Shown here in pieces: positions 53,849 through 62,266 of a stretch of 64,000 nucleotides of DNA. Made by a program: the position numbers and the translations under genes. The stretch covers positions 1 to 64,000 of the forward strand of contig CAXBOO010000002.1 in NCBI GenBank assembly GCA_963977425.1, written 5' to 3'. The stretch is from CAXBOO01 sp963977425 (GTDB lineage: Bacteria; Bacteroidota; Bacteroidia; Flavobacteriales_D; Luteibaculaceae). Under the pieces are notes generated by a model. That model worked only from the letters and a program-made list of their open reading frames with translations, was not told where the DNA came from and did no database searches. Each line of letters opens with the position of its first letter. The stretch's first letter is position 1.

Positions 53849-55750
53849 TTGAAAATTCAGGAAATAAGTAAAGTGTTGTTTGAAACAGCAACCGAAGGCC
53901 TTTTAATTACCGATAGTAAGGGAATTATCCAAACCATCAATCCAAGAGTAGAAGAGCTTTTCGGGTACAGCAAAGAAGAATTGGTAGGACAAGCCGTTGA
54001 GGTATTAGTTCCTTCACATTTGCGCGGAGGCCATGTTGGTCAACGCAATAAATACCACCAAAAACCATCCAAACGCACAATGGGTCAAGGCCTGAATCTC
54101 CTTGGTCAGTGCAAGGATGGTTCTACTTTCCCTATCGAAATATCGTTGAACCATTTTGAGGTGAAAAACGCTCAAATGGTAATGGCTCTGATATCCGACA
54201 TCAGTAAAAGAGTCGATATTTTAAAACAACTGCAAAAGGAAAAAGAAACTGAGCAGATGTATCTAGACATTGCCGGTACGATGTTCTTAATTTTAGACAA
54301 CGATTTCAGCGTAAAACTCATCAATCAAAAAGGGGCTGCCATTTTGGGAATGACTTCTTCTGAAGTATTGCAACACAATTGGTTAAAACAATTCACACCT
54401 ACAGAACATCAAACGGAATTTAAAAACTTCCTTCTACCCTTTTTAGAAAAAAAACAACGAGGAAAATTTGAAGGCATTGTCATAAATGGTTTACAGGAAG
54501 AGCGCATCATTTCATGGAATTTTGTAACCGTAACAGATGACGATGGCAACATCAATGGCATACTAGGTTCTGGTGAAGACATTACACAGCAAAAACTAGC
54601 AGAACATAAACTAGCTCAACTCAACGCTGATTTAGAATACCGAGTGAATCAACGAACCAAGGCATTAGAAAAAAGTCAAATGCTGTATAGAATGATAGCC
54701 CGCAACTTCCCCAATGGGGTTATCAACGTTTTAGATTCTCAACTAAACTATGTTTTTGTTGAAGGACAAGAGCTATATAAAAATGGTATTACCAATGAGA
54801 CGTTGGTTGGCACCAGTTATTTGGAAAGGTTAAATCCGGACTACAAAACAACCATCAAAAAACATTTAACACAAGCATTAGATGGTATAGACACAAGCTT
54901 CGAGTTAGAAACTGAAAAAGGAGTTTACAACATCTGTGCTGTTGGACTAAAAGAAGTTGACGACACCATAAGTCAAGTACTGGTGGTAGAACAAAACATT
55001 ACCAAACAAAAGAATGCCGAACTAGAAATGATCAAAGCTCTAGACAAAGAGCGAGAACTGAACGAATTAAAATCACGTTTTGTATCGATGGCTTCCCATG
55101 AATTTAGAACTCCACTAACAACAGTTTTATCGTCAGCCAACTTAATGACCAAGTACGCTCAAAACAGTGATTTTGAGGAGCGACAAGAAAAACAAATTGG
55201 GCGGATAAAAAACTCTGTAAGACAGCTCACCAATTTGCTCGAAGACTTCTTATCGATTGAAAAACTTGAGGCCGGTAAAATTTCTATTTCACCTAGCGAC
55301 TTCATACTGCAAGATTGGATGCAAGATTTGGTAGAAGAAATGAATTTACAGACCAAAGCTGGCCAAAATATACTCTATCATCAGAATGGTAACAATGCCG
55401 TGTGGACAGATAAAAAACTTTTAAAAAACATCCTCTACAACCTCATCACCAATGCTATAAAATACTCTCCTGAAGAGAAGAATATCGACATACGTGTCAA
55501 TGTTGAGGAATCAATTTTTGAAATTGAAATTCAAGATCAGGGTATTGGCATACCAGAAGATGAGCAAGCACAATTATTCGAACGTTTTTTCAGAGCCAAA
55601 AATGCAACCAACATACAAGGAACAGGCTTAGGGTTGAGCATTGTAAAAAAATACGTGGAATTGCTTAAAGGAAGCATTGCATTTACTAGCGAATACGGAA
55701 AAGGAAGTATATTCCGCCTTACTATACCCAACATAAAACAAGCGCAATAA
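53849..55750 (+). CDS. PAS-domain sensor histidine kinase
   Basis: 633 aa. Three PAS regions (about 5-120, 130-250, 275-390), a HisKA domain with phospho-acceptor H417 (MASHEFRTPL) and an HATPase_c domain with NLITNAIKYS, DQGIGIP and GTGLGLSIVKKYV boxes. No membrane helix, so it senses a cytoplasmic signal, possibly oxygen or redox given the neighbours. The frame begins with TTG at 53849; an upstream ATG in the same area runs into a stop. The next gene, a response regulator, starts one base after its stop. Confidence 0.9.
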   Translation: MKIQEISKVLFETATEGLLITDSKGIIQTINPRVEELFGYSKEELVGQAVEVLVPSHLRGGHVGQRNKYHQKPSKRTMGQGLNLLGQCKDGSTFPIEISLNHFEVKNAQMVMALISDISKRVDILKQLQKEKETEQMYLDIAGTMFLILDNDFSVKLINQKGAAILGMTSSEVLQHNWLKQFTPTEHQTEFKNFLLPFLEKKQRGKFEGIVINGLQEERIISWNFVTVTDDDGNINGILGSGEDITQQKLAEHKLAQLNADLEYRVNQRTKALEKSQMLYRMIARNFPNGVINVLDSQLNYVFVEGQELYKNGITNETLVGTSYLERLNPDYKTTIKKHLTQALDGIDTSFELETEKGVYNICAVGLKEVDDTISQVLVVEQNITKQKNAELEMIKALDKERELNELKSRFVSMASHEFRTPLTTVLSSANLMTKYAQNSDFEERQEKQIGRIKNSVRQLTNLLEDFLSIEKLEAGKISISPSDFILQDWMQDLVEEMNLQTKAGQNILYHQNGNNAVWTDKKLLKNILYNLITNAIKYSPEEKNIDIRVNVEESIFEIEIQDQGIGIPEDEQAQLFERFFRAKNATNIQGTGLGLSIVKKYVELLKGSIAFTSEYGKGSIFRLTIPNIKQAQ

Positions 55751-55751
55751 C

Positions 55752-56828
55752 ATGGCAACACGCATATTGTTAATAGAAGACAACATCGATGTATTAGAAA
55801 CTACCGAAGAAATTCTAATGCTTGCTGACTATGAAGTATTTACCGCTAAAAATGGTAAACAAGGCGTAGAACAGGCAAAAAAACACATCCCTGATTTGAT
55901 CATCTGCGACGTGATGATGCCTGAATTGGATGGATATGGTGTACTTAGAATTTTATCCAAAAATCCAGAAACTTGTGCCATTCCTTTTGTCTTTCTAACT
56001 GCTAAAGCCGATAGAACCGATGTAAGAAAAGGCATGAATTTAGGCGCTGATGATTACATCACAAAACCCTTCGATGAATCGGAATTGCTAGAAACCATTG
56101 AAGCTAGGCTAAAAAAAACAAAAGCACTACAAAAAGAATACAGCTCCGATATCAATGGATTTGCCGATTTCGTTTCAAATGCATCTACTCAAAGTGCCTT
56201 AGCCGATTTACCCAACAACAAGAAAGAAAAGACATACAGAAAGAAAGACGTTATTTTTCATGAATTCGATCATGCCAACTACCTAATTTATATAAAGAGC
56301 GGGCAAGTAAAATGTGTGAAAACGGATGAATACGGGAAAGAATTTGTCAATGACATTTACACTCCAGGGTGTTTTATAGGGTATATGAGTTTATTGGCAG
56401 GTACAGATTATATGGAGTCGGCCATTGCCATGGAAGACACAGAAGTAGCCATCATTCCGCAGCAAGACTTCATTTCCCTTATCGATTCTAACCGCGATGT
56501 GATGATTCAGTTCATAAAACTACTGGCAGGCAATGTTTTAGAGCGAGAGAAAAAACTGCTTCAATTAGCCTACACGCCTGTTAGAGAACGTGTTGCTAAC
56601 GCTCTACTTACTCTACAACAAAAAATGGGTGGCGATGCTTTTACACAAATAAAAGTATCGAGAGACGACTTAGCCAGCATGGTAGGTACAGCAAAAGAAT
56701 CGCTTATTAGAACTTTGTCAGAATTCAAGAAAGACGCCATAATTGAAACCGAAGGACAGTTGATTACCATTACGAATCAAGGGCTACTGAATAAAATATC
56801 TTCAGGGATTGATATGATCAAAAACTGA
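55752..56828 (+). CDS. Response regulator fused to a Crp/Fnr transcription factor
   Basis: 358 aa. Receiver domain with phospho-acceptor D53 (LIICDVMMPELDGYG) and K104 (ITKPFD), then a cyclic-nucleotide-binding-like domain (about 155-265) and a Crp-type winged helix (about 285-345, SRDDLASMVGTAKESLIRTL). No FNR cysteine set is visible, so oxygen sensing would come through the upstream kinase. It is the obvious candidate to bind the TGAY-N4-RTCA sites beside ccoI, ccoS and the stress-protein gene; this is inference. Confidence 0.93.
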   Translation: MATRILLIEDNIDVLETTEEILMLADYEVFTAKNGKQGVEQAKKHIPDLIICDVMMPELDGYGVLRILSKNPETCAIPFVFLTAKADRTDVRKGMNLGADDYITKPFDESELLETIEARLKKTKALQKEYSSDINGFADFVSNASTQSALADLPNNKKEKTYRKKDVIFHEFDHANYLIYIKSGQVKCVKTDEYGKEFVNDIYTPGCFIGYMSLLAGTDYMESAIAMEDTEVAIIPQQDFISLIDSNRDVMIQFIKLLAGNVLEREKKLLQLAYTPVRERVANALLTLQQKMGGDAFTQIKVSRDDLASMVGTAKESLIRTLSEFKKDAIIETEGQLITITNQGLLNKISSGIDMIKN

Positions 56829-56837
56829 CCAATATCA
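56826..56837 (+). promoter_or_regulatory. FNR-like site upstream of the universal stress gene
   Basis: TGAC-CAAT-ATCA, preceded by AAAAC, matches the two sites at the cbb3 genes. It overlaps the stop codon of the regulator gene and lies about 88 bases before the ATG at 56925. Confidence 0.45.
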
Positions 56838-56924
56838 TTCATTAGAACACACTTATATCATAGATAAAGGGACCATTTCAGCCTAATTTTAATTCATCAT
56901 TCATCACGAATTAAAACCAAGGTT

Positions 56925-57749
56925 ATGATCAACATTCTTATTCCAATAGACTTTTCGCCAAAAACAAAAACAGCTATTTCATCTGCATTTCATCTTTTTG
57001 GATCAGAAAACGTGAAATACACTTTGGTAAATACCTATTATGAGCCTCAAGCAGCTTCGGGTATGCTCATTAACATCAAAGATATCTTGCATAAAGATTC
57101 TCTCGACGGTCTCAAAAAGGAGATGGAGTGGATAAAAGAAACTTATCCTGTACAAGAGAATAACTGCTCTTCAATTTCTCATTATGGTGACTTTAGAGTC
57201 AGTATAGATGCATTGGTTAAAAAACTCAACATTGATTTGGTAATGATGAGTACTGAACCTAAAACAGATTGGCATCATAAATTTTTAAACAACCACAGAG
57301 GTTTGATCAGCAATCACACTTATCCTGTGATGATCATTCCAAGCGATTACAAGTTGTCTAAAAAATTAAGTTTAGCATATGCTAGCGATTTATCCCCACT
57401 ATCAGCTCATAACGAAGAGCAATTGGAATGGATAAAAAATGCTTTCAAATCGGTTTGCTCAAAATTTCATGTTGCTACAGTACAAAAGCAAAACAAACCG
57501 CATTCAGATGTAGAAATTGAAGTAAGAAATGAATTGCTCAACAAACTGTCTGAATTCAAACCTGTTTTCAACTCATTAGCCGATGATACAATCAGCAACG
57601 CTATCAATAAATTTATAGAAACAGAAAATATAGATGTATTGATTATGACAGCTCGCCGACACAACTTATTGGACAAACTGTTGAACAATAGCAACACCAA
57701 AGAAATGGCGCTATTATGCAATATTCCTTTACTGGTATTACCTGAATAG
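56925..57749 (+). CDS. Tandem universal stress protein
   Basis: 274 aa with two UspA-like halves (about 1-140 and 145-274). The first begins NILIPIDFSPKTKTAI and ends SNHTYPVMIIPSDYK; the second ends ALLCNIPLLVLPE. Such proteins are common in anaerobic and stress regulons of Bacteroidota and often neighbour cbb3 genes. Single gene, with a terminator at 57843. Confidence 0.9.
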   Translation: MINILIPIDFSPKTKTAISSAFHLFGSENVKYTLVNTYYEPQAASGMLINIKDILHKDSLDGLKKEMEWIKETYPVQENNCSSISHYGDFRVSIDALVKKLNIDLVMMSTEPKTDWHHKFLNNHRGLISNHTYPVMIIPSDYKLSKKLSLAYASDLSPLSAHNEEQLEWIKNAFKSVCSKFHVATVQKQNKPHSDVEIEVRNELLNKLSEFKPVFNSLADDTISNAINKFIETENIDVLIMTARRHNLLDKLLNNSNTKEMALLCNIPLLVLPE

Positions 57750-57842
57750 TTTTAAGTTCATGCAGCTTTACTTTTAAAATGAGGCATCAAAAACACCCTT
57801 AACTAACATATGAACTACTATTTATAAGAAATCAGTAGTTAT

Positions 57843-57876
57843 AAAAAAAGCCTCACATTTCTGCGAGGCTTTTTTT
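57843..57876. terminator. Bidirectional intrinsic terminator
   Basis: An A-run, then GCCTC paired with GAGGC around a ten-base loop, then a T-run. It can end the stress-protein transcript on the plus strand and the tRNA-Arg transcript on the minus strand. Confidence 0.8.
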
Positions 57877-57877
57877 A

Positions 57878-57954
<77 letters not shown>

Positions 57955-58032
57955 ATTATTTTGGTTCAATCCTGAGCGTTTAAGCTCAAAATCGGGGTGC
58001 AAATATAGCACTTCTCAATTCAATTGCAACCC

Positions 58033-59535
58033 TTACTTAAAAGTAACTCCTTTAAATTTTGCTTGCACCATAATATTGTCCAACATCGCCGACTTTATTC
58101 GATACAATTTATCGGCTTCTTGCACATATGCATTCACCTGTAATTCAACTTTTCCGTCAACCATTTTCCGTTTTATCACAAATGGACGAGGGTTTTCCAT
58201 CACCCCTTTTGTCGTTAAAGCCGCTTCTACCAAAAACTTAGTTACTTCATCAATGTCCTGATCAGTTGAAACTTGAACTGTATTATAAACAATCAAACCA
58301 AGCTCTTTGTTTGAAGCACTGTAATTGACTGTATGAAATTTCAACATCTCCACATTCGGTATCGACACTATTTCATTGTACCTAGTTTTTAATTTTGTTA
58401 CAATCAAATTGCTATCCATCACTTCTCCTGATGTATCCCCTACTTTTATATAGTCACCTACATTGTACGGTCGCATGAATGCTATTTGAATACCCGCAAT
58501 AAAGTTGGCTACCGATGTTCCGGATCCTAAGGCTAATGCAAAGCCTAAAAAAGCTAAAAAGCCTAGGAATAATGTGCTTTGTGCGAAGGCAAATATGGGC
58601 AACAATATCAGTACCGCAATAATGATAATGAGTACTCTAATCAACTGAAAAGTTGGTTTAGCCCACTCAGGTCTAAAATTATTAACCGTTAACTTTCCTT
58701 CGCTAATTTCCCCTGCCAAGTACCTCACAAACCTCAATACATAACTTACAATAAGCAACACCAAGGCGATGTTTACCAATTCCGGTATGAACTCTAGTAA
58801 ACTTCCTCCTAGCTTTCCTAAAGGTCGTAACAGGTAAGAAAATAATTGACCAGATAAATGACTGGTCTCTGGAAAAATGGCAAAGGCAATAGGAATAGTT
58901 AGATAGATGAAAATGACCGTGAGAATTATGCGCAATGCTTTGAACAAAATATCGAATACAAAGTATTGTTTCTCCAAACTCATTACTTCAAAATTCTTCA
59001 ACTTCAACCCTCGTAAATTACCTTTTCCTCCTGGCAGAAGATATCTTTTACGCGCCCAGTGATAGAGCTTAGTAAAGAAGAGGTAAATCAATACACACAT
59101 CAATATAGCGCCCAAGAATACCACCGATTGCAGTATCAATTTCACGGCACTTTTTTGACTCAACTCTTCAGCAATTATGGTTTTGGATGGAGGCATTGCC
59201 AAAGCATTTCTCAATCGAACAGCCAACACATCAGTAGCATCACCATTTGCTATTGAATCGTTAGCGTCAATTACCATCAACAATGAACCAAGTAGATTAA
59301 CCTCTATTTCATTATTCGCCAAGTGCTTTAATTCTATTTCATCGCTTGGCAATTCACCTTCGGCCAATGCTCTTGAAATACGAAAATTGAATACCACACT
59401 TCTATTTTCTGAACTAAGCGCATCATCTCCGCCTACAAGCATTATAGTGTCGCCACCATACACCAATGGAAACTGTGCCCAACTTACAGTAAAACTTAAA
59501 AGCGCTATGAGTAGTACCCCAAGTTTATTGATCAT
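58033..59535 (-). CDS. MscS-family mechanosensitive ion channel
   Basis: 500 aa from the ATG at 59535, which starts a signal peptide (MINKLGVLLIALLSFTVSWAQ); earlier in-frame starts would read further into the upstream gene. A periplasmic domain (about 22-150) precedes several helices and the MscS core (FLAFLGFALALGSGTSVANFIAGIQIAFMRPYNVGDYIKVG). It should open on membrane tension. It overlaps the upstream MscS gene by 11 bp, so both are one operon. Confidence 0.9.
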   Translation of the reverse strand: MINKLGVLLIALLSFTVSWAQFPLVYGGDTIMLVGGDDALSSENRSVVFNFRISRALAEGELPSDEIELKHLANNEIEVNLLGSLLMVIDANDSIANGDATDVLAVRLRNALAMPPSKTIIAEELSQKSAVKLILQSVVFLGAILMCVLIYLFFTKLYHWARKRYLLPGGKGNLRGLKLKNFEVMSLEKQYFVFDILFKALRIILTVIFIYLTIPIAFAIFPETSHLSGQLFSYLLRPLGKLGGSLLEFIPELVNIALVLLIVSYVLRFVRYLAGEISEGKLTVNNFRPEWAKPTFQLIRVLIIIIAVLILLPIFAFAQSTLFLGFLAFLGFALALGSGTSVANFIAGIQIAFMRPYNVGDYIKVGDTSGEVMDSNLIVTKLKTRYNEIVSIPNVEMLKFHTVNYSASNKELGLIVYNTVQVSTDQDIDEVTKFLVEAALTTKGVMENPRPFVIKRKMVDGKVELQVNAYVQEADKLYRIKSAMLDNIMVQAKFKGVTFK

Positions 59536-60352
59536 CGTTTTTGATAATATGTACATCTTGTTGTGGATAAGGGAATGAAATGCCTTTTTCATCAAAAGCA
59601 TATTTAATTTTTTCTAAGTTTTCCCAATAGTACGGCCAATAATCACTACTATCAACCCATGCTCGAAGCAAAATGTTCACTGAAGAATCACCTAGTTCAC
59701 CCAGCATGCATTGTATCGGTTGATCGCTTAGTGTTCTAGAATCGTTCTTTGCAATTTCTAACAACAAGTTTTTAGCCGTTTTTATATCGTCACCATAATC
59801 AATACCAATAGTAAAGTCGACACGTCTTGTAGGGTGAGTAGAATAGTTGATCAACGACGAATTACTAATGCTTGAATTTGGTAAAACCACTCGCTTATTG
59901 TCCCCCGTTTTAAGGTAAGTACTAAAAATACTGATTTCATCAACTACTCCTAAATAGCCAGCTGCTTCTACAAAATCTCCAACCTTAAATGGCTTCAAAA
60001 GAAGAATAACAACACCACCAGCAAAGTTTTGCAATGTACCGGATAAAGCCAACCCTATAGCGAGGCCAATTGACGCCAATACAGCGGCAAACGTTGTCAT
60101 CTCTACTCCCAAAATATTGAGTGTTGTTAAAATGATCAAAAGCTTCAACAAGCCACCTATTACAGAATTCAAAAATTTCGCAATTCCGATATTGCTTATT
60201 CTTGAAAGTAAAATGCTTTCTATCTTCTTACTAATTGCTTTTACAATGCGTAATGCGATGAACAAAAACACCAAAGCCAATAAGACCTTGACAGCATATG
60301 TTTCAATAATTGGCCAATATGATTCGAAAAATTCCAAGCTTTTATCCTTCAT
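59525..60352 (-). CDS. Small-conductance mechanosensitive channel MscS
   Basis: 275 aa, the usual minimal MscS length. Three N-terminal helices, then the pore and beta domain (ASIGLAIGLALSGTLQNFAGGVVILLLKPFKVGDFVEAAG), and a C-terminal vestibule. It releases solutes on hypo-osmotic shock. First gene of the two-channel operon. A weak FNR-like dyad (TGAT-AATT-ATCG, 60414-60425) lies about 62 bases upstream. Confidence 0.93.
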   Translation of the reverse strand: MKDKSLEFFESYWPIIETYAVKVLLALVFLFIALRIVKAISKKIESILLSRISNIGIAKFLNSVIGGLLKLLIILTTLNILGVEMTTFAAVLASIGLAIGLALSGTLQNFAGGVVILLLKPFKVGDFVEAAGYLGVVDEISIFSTYLKTGDNKRVVLPNSSISNSSLINYSTHPTRRVDFTIGIDYGDDIKTAKNLLLEIAKNDSRTLSDQPIQCMLGELGDSSVNILLRAWVDSSDYWPYYWENLEKIKYAFDEKGISFPYPQQDVHIIKNDDQ

Positions 60353-60441
60353 AAAAATTTAAATAGTTCATTTTTTAATGCAGGTAAATATAACAACGAA
60401 ACGCTCGGTCTGATGATAATTATCGAAGAAATAAGGAAAAT

Positions 60442-60496
60442 ATAAGACATAAAAAAAGGAGTCCGAAAACTCCTTTTTATCATTTTGTCGGGGTGA
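60442..60496 (-). repeat. 55-bp direct repeat, copy 1 (terminator + tRNA-Pro end)
   Basis: Identical to 60833-60888 apart from one T in a run. It contains a hairpin GGAGT-CCGAAA-ACTCC flanked by an A-run and a T-run (a terminator in either direction) and the last eight bases of the tRNA-Pro acceptor region (CGGGGTGA). Confidence 0.92.
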
Positions 60497-60531
60497 TACC
60501 GAAATAATCAAAAATCATCGGCATTTTCAAC

Positions 60532-60575
60532 GGGGCTCGAACCAGCGACCCTCCCGACTTCATCGGGATGCGCTA
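60532..60575 (-). pseudogene. tRNA-Pro 3'-half remnant
   Basis: 60533-60551 is identical to the T arm of the tRNA-Pro gene (60891-60909). It is joined to CCCGACTTCATCGGGA, an anticodon-stem-like hairpin that is not a proline anticodon arm, and to TGCGCTA of the D-arm region. It immediately follows the GIY-YIG stop codon on the minus strand. No complete cloverleaf can be drawn, so it is a remnant or a chimeric target copy. Confidence 0.75.
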
Positions 60576-60576
60576 T

Positions 60577-60822
60577 TCATTTTTCTATCCATACCAAAAC
60601 CTTTTTAGAGCTTTTCCAACTTTTTAATTGGCGCTCAAGTTGAACAGCCTCAATCCTTGTTTCAAATTCAACAAAATGCATCAGCTTCCATGGCCCTCTA
60701 TTCTTTGTAGAAATATTATGATTTGAATTATGTCGATGCAAACGATCTTCCAAATTATTGGTCTGACCGATATACATCCTACCTGTTTTTTCTGATTGCA
60801 ATATGTAGGTATAAAATGACAT
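60577..60822 (-). CDS. GIY-YIG nuclease family protein
   Basis: 81 aa, one GIY-YIG domain: YTYILQSEKTGRMYIGQT (Y, Y and G conserved), the catalytic Arg in LHRHN and Glu in EAVQLERQLK. It is the small UvrC-N/Slx1-like type common in Bacteroidota. It sits just downstream of tRNA-Pro, between two copies of a 55-bp repeat holding the tRNA terminator, with a tRNA fragment fused to its 3' end. This pattern suggests insertion at a tRNA gene like a homing element. ATG at 60822. Confidence 0.9.
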   Translation of the reverse strand: MSFYTYILQSEKTGRMYIGQTNNLEDRLHRHNSNHNISTKNRGPWKLMHFVEFETRIEAVQLERQLKSWKSSKKVLVWIEK

Positions 60823-60832
60823 CTACCTAAAG

Positions 60833-60888
60833 ATAAGACATAAAAAAAGGAGTCCGAAAACTCCTTTTTTATCATTTTGTCGGGGTGA
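60833..60888 (-). repeat. 55-bp direct repeat, copy 2 (tRNA-Pro terminator)
   Basis: It holds the 3' end of the intact tRNA-Pro and its terminator hairpin. It is the probable original of the copy at 60442-60496, about 391 bp away. Confidence 0.92.
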
Positions 60889-60952
60889 CTGGGCTCGAAC
60901 CAGCGACCCCCTGGTCCCAAACCAGGTGCGCTACCAGCTGCGCCACACCCCG
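60880..60952 (-). tRNA. tRNA-Pro (anticodon TGG)
   Basis: 73 nt without encoded CCA (the next bases are CAA). Acceptor CGGGGTG/CACCCCG with discriminator A, anticodon arm CCTGG-TTTGGGA-CCAGG, anticodon TGG, T arm GGTTCGAGCC. All arms pair. Confidence 0.93.
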
Positions 60953-61020
60953 ATCCTGTTAAAATGTGGGTGCAAATATAGAAAAGTTTACATTCGTTGC
61001 ACCATAAAAACACCTAAGTT

Positions 61021-61320
61021 TTGGAGAAATTAAAAAATTATTTTTCAGCGCTTCGCAACACCTTGAATAACAACAAAATAGAGTTCGAAAGCGAAATCGT
61101 TCTTCAAGGTATTTTAGTGGATTTTCACTTAACACATTCCCGAACGGCCATCATCATCACTGAAAAAGAACACGATCATGGCGAATCGTACCATGCTGAA
61201 ATGGTTGAAATCGATCATTTAAGGTCTTGTGGCTTTCAAGTTATTCAACTCCCATTTCCCGATTATCCCACTCCCGATAAAATGTCGGAGGAATTACTTA
61301 GGCAAATGAGGCTTCAATAA
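61021..61320 (+). CDS. Hypothetical protein with RAP/VSR-like nuclease-fold features
   Basis: 99 aa. It starts with TTG at 61021; no nearby ATG is in frame. The segment ILVDFHLTHSRTAIIITEKEHDH followed by EIDHLRSCGFQVIQLPFPDYP recalls RAP or VSR-like (PD-D/E-x-K fold) proteins, but I cannot assign catalytic residues. The 3' end overlaps the converging transporter gene by 27 bp. Confidence 0.5.
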   Translation: MEKLKNYFSALRNTLNNNKIEFESEIVLQGILVDFHLTHSRTAIIITEKEHDHGESYHAEMVEIDHLRSCGFQVIQLPFPDYPTPDKMSEELLRQMRLQ

Positions 61321-61710
61321 ACCAAACACAAAGGTTCCGAACATAGCGAATAGTATAACCACACCAATGCTATAAACCCCTTTTCCTAACAATACAAACA
61401 TTGGCCCTGGGCAAGCTCCGGTAATTGCCCATCCTAAACCAAATAACGTTCCGCCTATTATCAACGGCTTCCAACCTCCAGATTTTGCTTTCACCTTAAT
61501 TGGCTTGCCTTTTACGGTTTTAGCACCTACTTTTTTAATCATGGCAATAGCTATAGCCAAACACACAACTGCAGAGCCAATTATTCCGAACATGTGAAAC
61601 GATTCAAATTGAAACATTTCGTTGATTCTAAACCAACTAACGACTTCAGATTTCAATAAGATGATACCAAAAAGGGTTCCTAAAATCAAATAATACAAAT
61701 GCTTTTTCAT
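61294..61710 (-). CDS. YeeE/YedE-type transporter, C-terminal half (DUF6691)
   Basis: 138 aa, four helices. It contains the conserved GWAITGACPGPMFVLLGKG motif with a cysteine. Together with the upstream gene it forms the two halves of a YeeE/YedE-type sulfur-compound transporter, known as thiosulfate uptake proteins when fused. It follows its partner by four bases. Confidence 0.88.
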   Translation of the reverse strand: MKKHLYYLILGTLFGIILLKSEVVSWFRINEMFQFESFHMFGIIGSAVVCLAIAIAMIKKVGAKTVKGKPIKVKAKSGGWKPLIIGGTLFGLGWAITGACPGPMFVLLGKGVYSIGVVILFAMFGTFVFGLLKPHLPK

Positions 61711-61714
61711 GAAC

Positions 61715-62266
61715 TTAAAATAAAAGTGGAAGAATAAAATGAGTGCTGATTAATCCGCCTATAAAAAAACCGACAACGGCTAATAATGAACGCCATTGTA
61801 AGTTTGCTAAGCCTGATATAGCATGACCTGAAGTACACCCTCCAGCATATCGTGTACCGAAACCAACTAGAAAACCACCGACAGCAAGAATCAAAAACCC
61901 TTTAACGCTGAACAATGCTTCCATTCCGAAAATGGAATCGGGAACAAATCCATCGGCACCTATTCCTAGTTCAACCAAACGATCGGCAGTTGTTGGATTT
62001 AATGGTATAGAGTCAGTTTGACCTAAAAAATAATGCCCTATAACTCCACCTAAAATGGTTCCTACTAGAAAAACCAAATTCCAACTATTCTCTTTCCAAT
62101 TGTAATCGAAAAAATCACTCACTTTTCCTGCACCAAGTGCTGAACACATGTGTCTGAAATTGGAAGAAAAACCAAATACTTTTCCGCCATAGAGCAATGC
62201 AACTGCTATAAATGCTATTAGTGGTCCCGACACATACCAAGGCCAGGTCTCAAAAATTAAGTTCAT
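61715..62266 (-). CDS. YeeE/YedE family transporter, N-terminal half
   Basis: 183 aa with five to six helices and the motif GFGTRYAGGCTSGHAISG (conserved cysteine). In E. coli YeeE this half is fused to the part encoded by the next gene; split forms are common. It probably moves thiosulfate or a related sulfur compound, in line with the rhodanese gene upstream. It overlaps the uracil-DNA glycosylase gene by 17 bp. Confidence 0.88.
   Translation of the reverse strand: MNLIFETWPWYVSGPLIAFIAVALLYGGKVFGFSSNFRHMCSALGAGKVSDFFDYNWKENSWNLVFLVGTILGGVIGHYFLGQTDSIPLNPTTADRLVELGIGADGFVPDSIFGMEALFSVKGFLILAVGGFLVGFGTRYAGGCTSGHAISGLANLQWRSLLAVVGFFIGGLISTHFILPLLF

Noticed and set aside
60480..60575. Second tRNA-Pro gene
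   Set aside because: Only the acceptor end, T arm and an unrelated hairpin are present; no proline anticodon arm or full cloverleaf.
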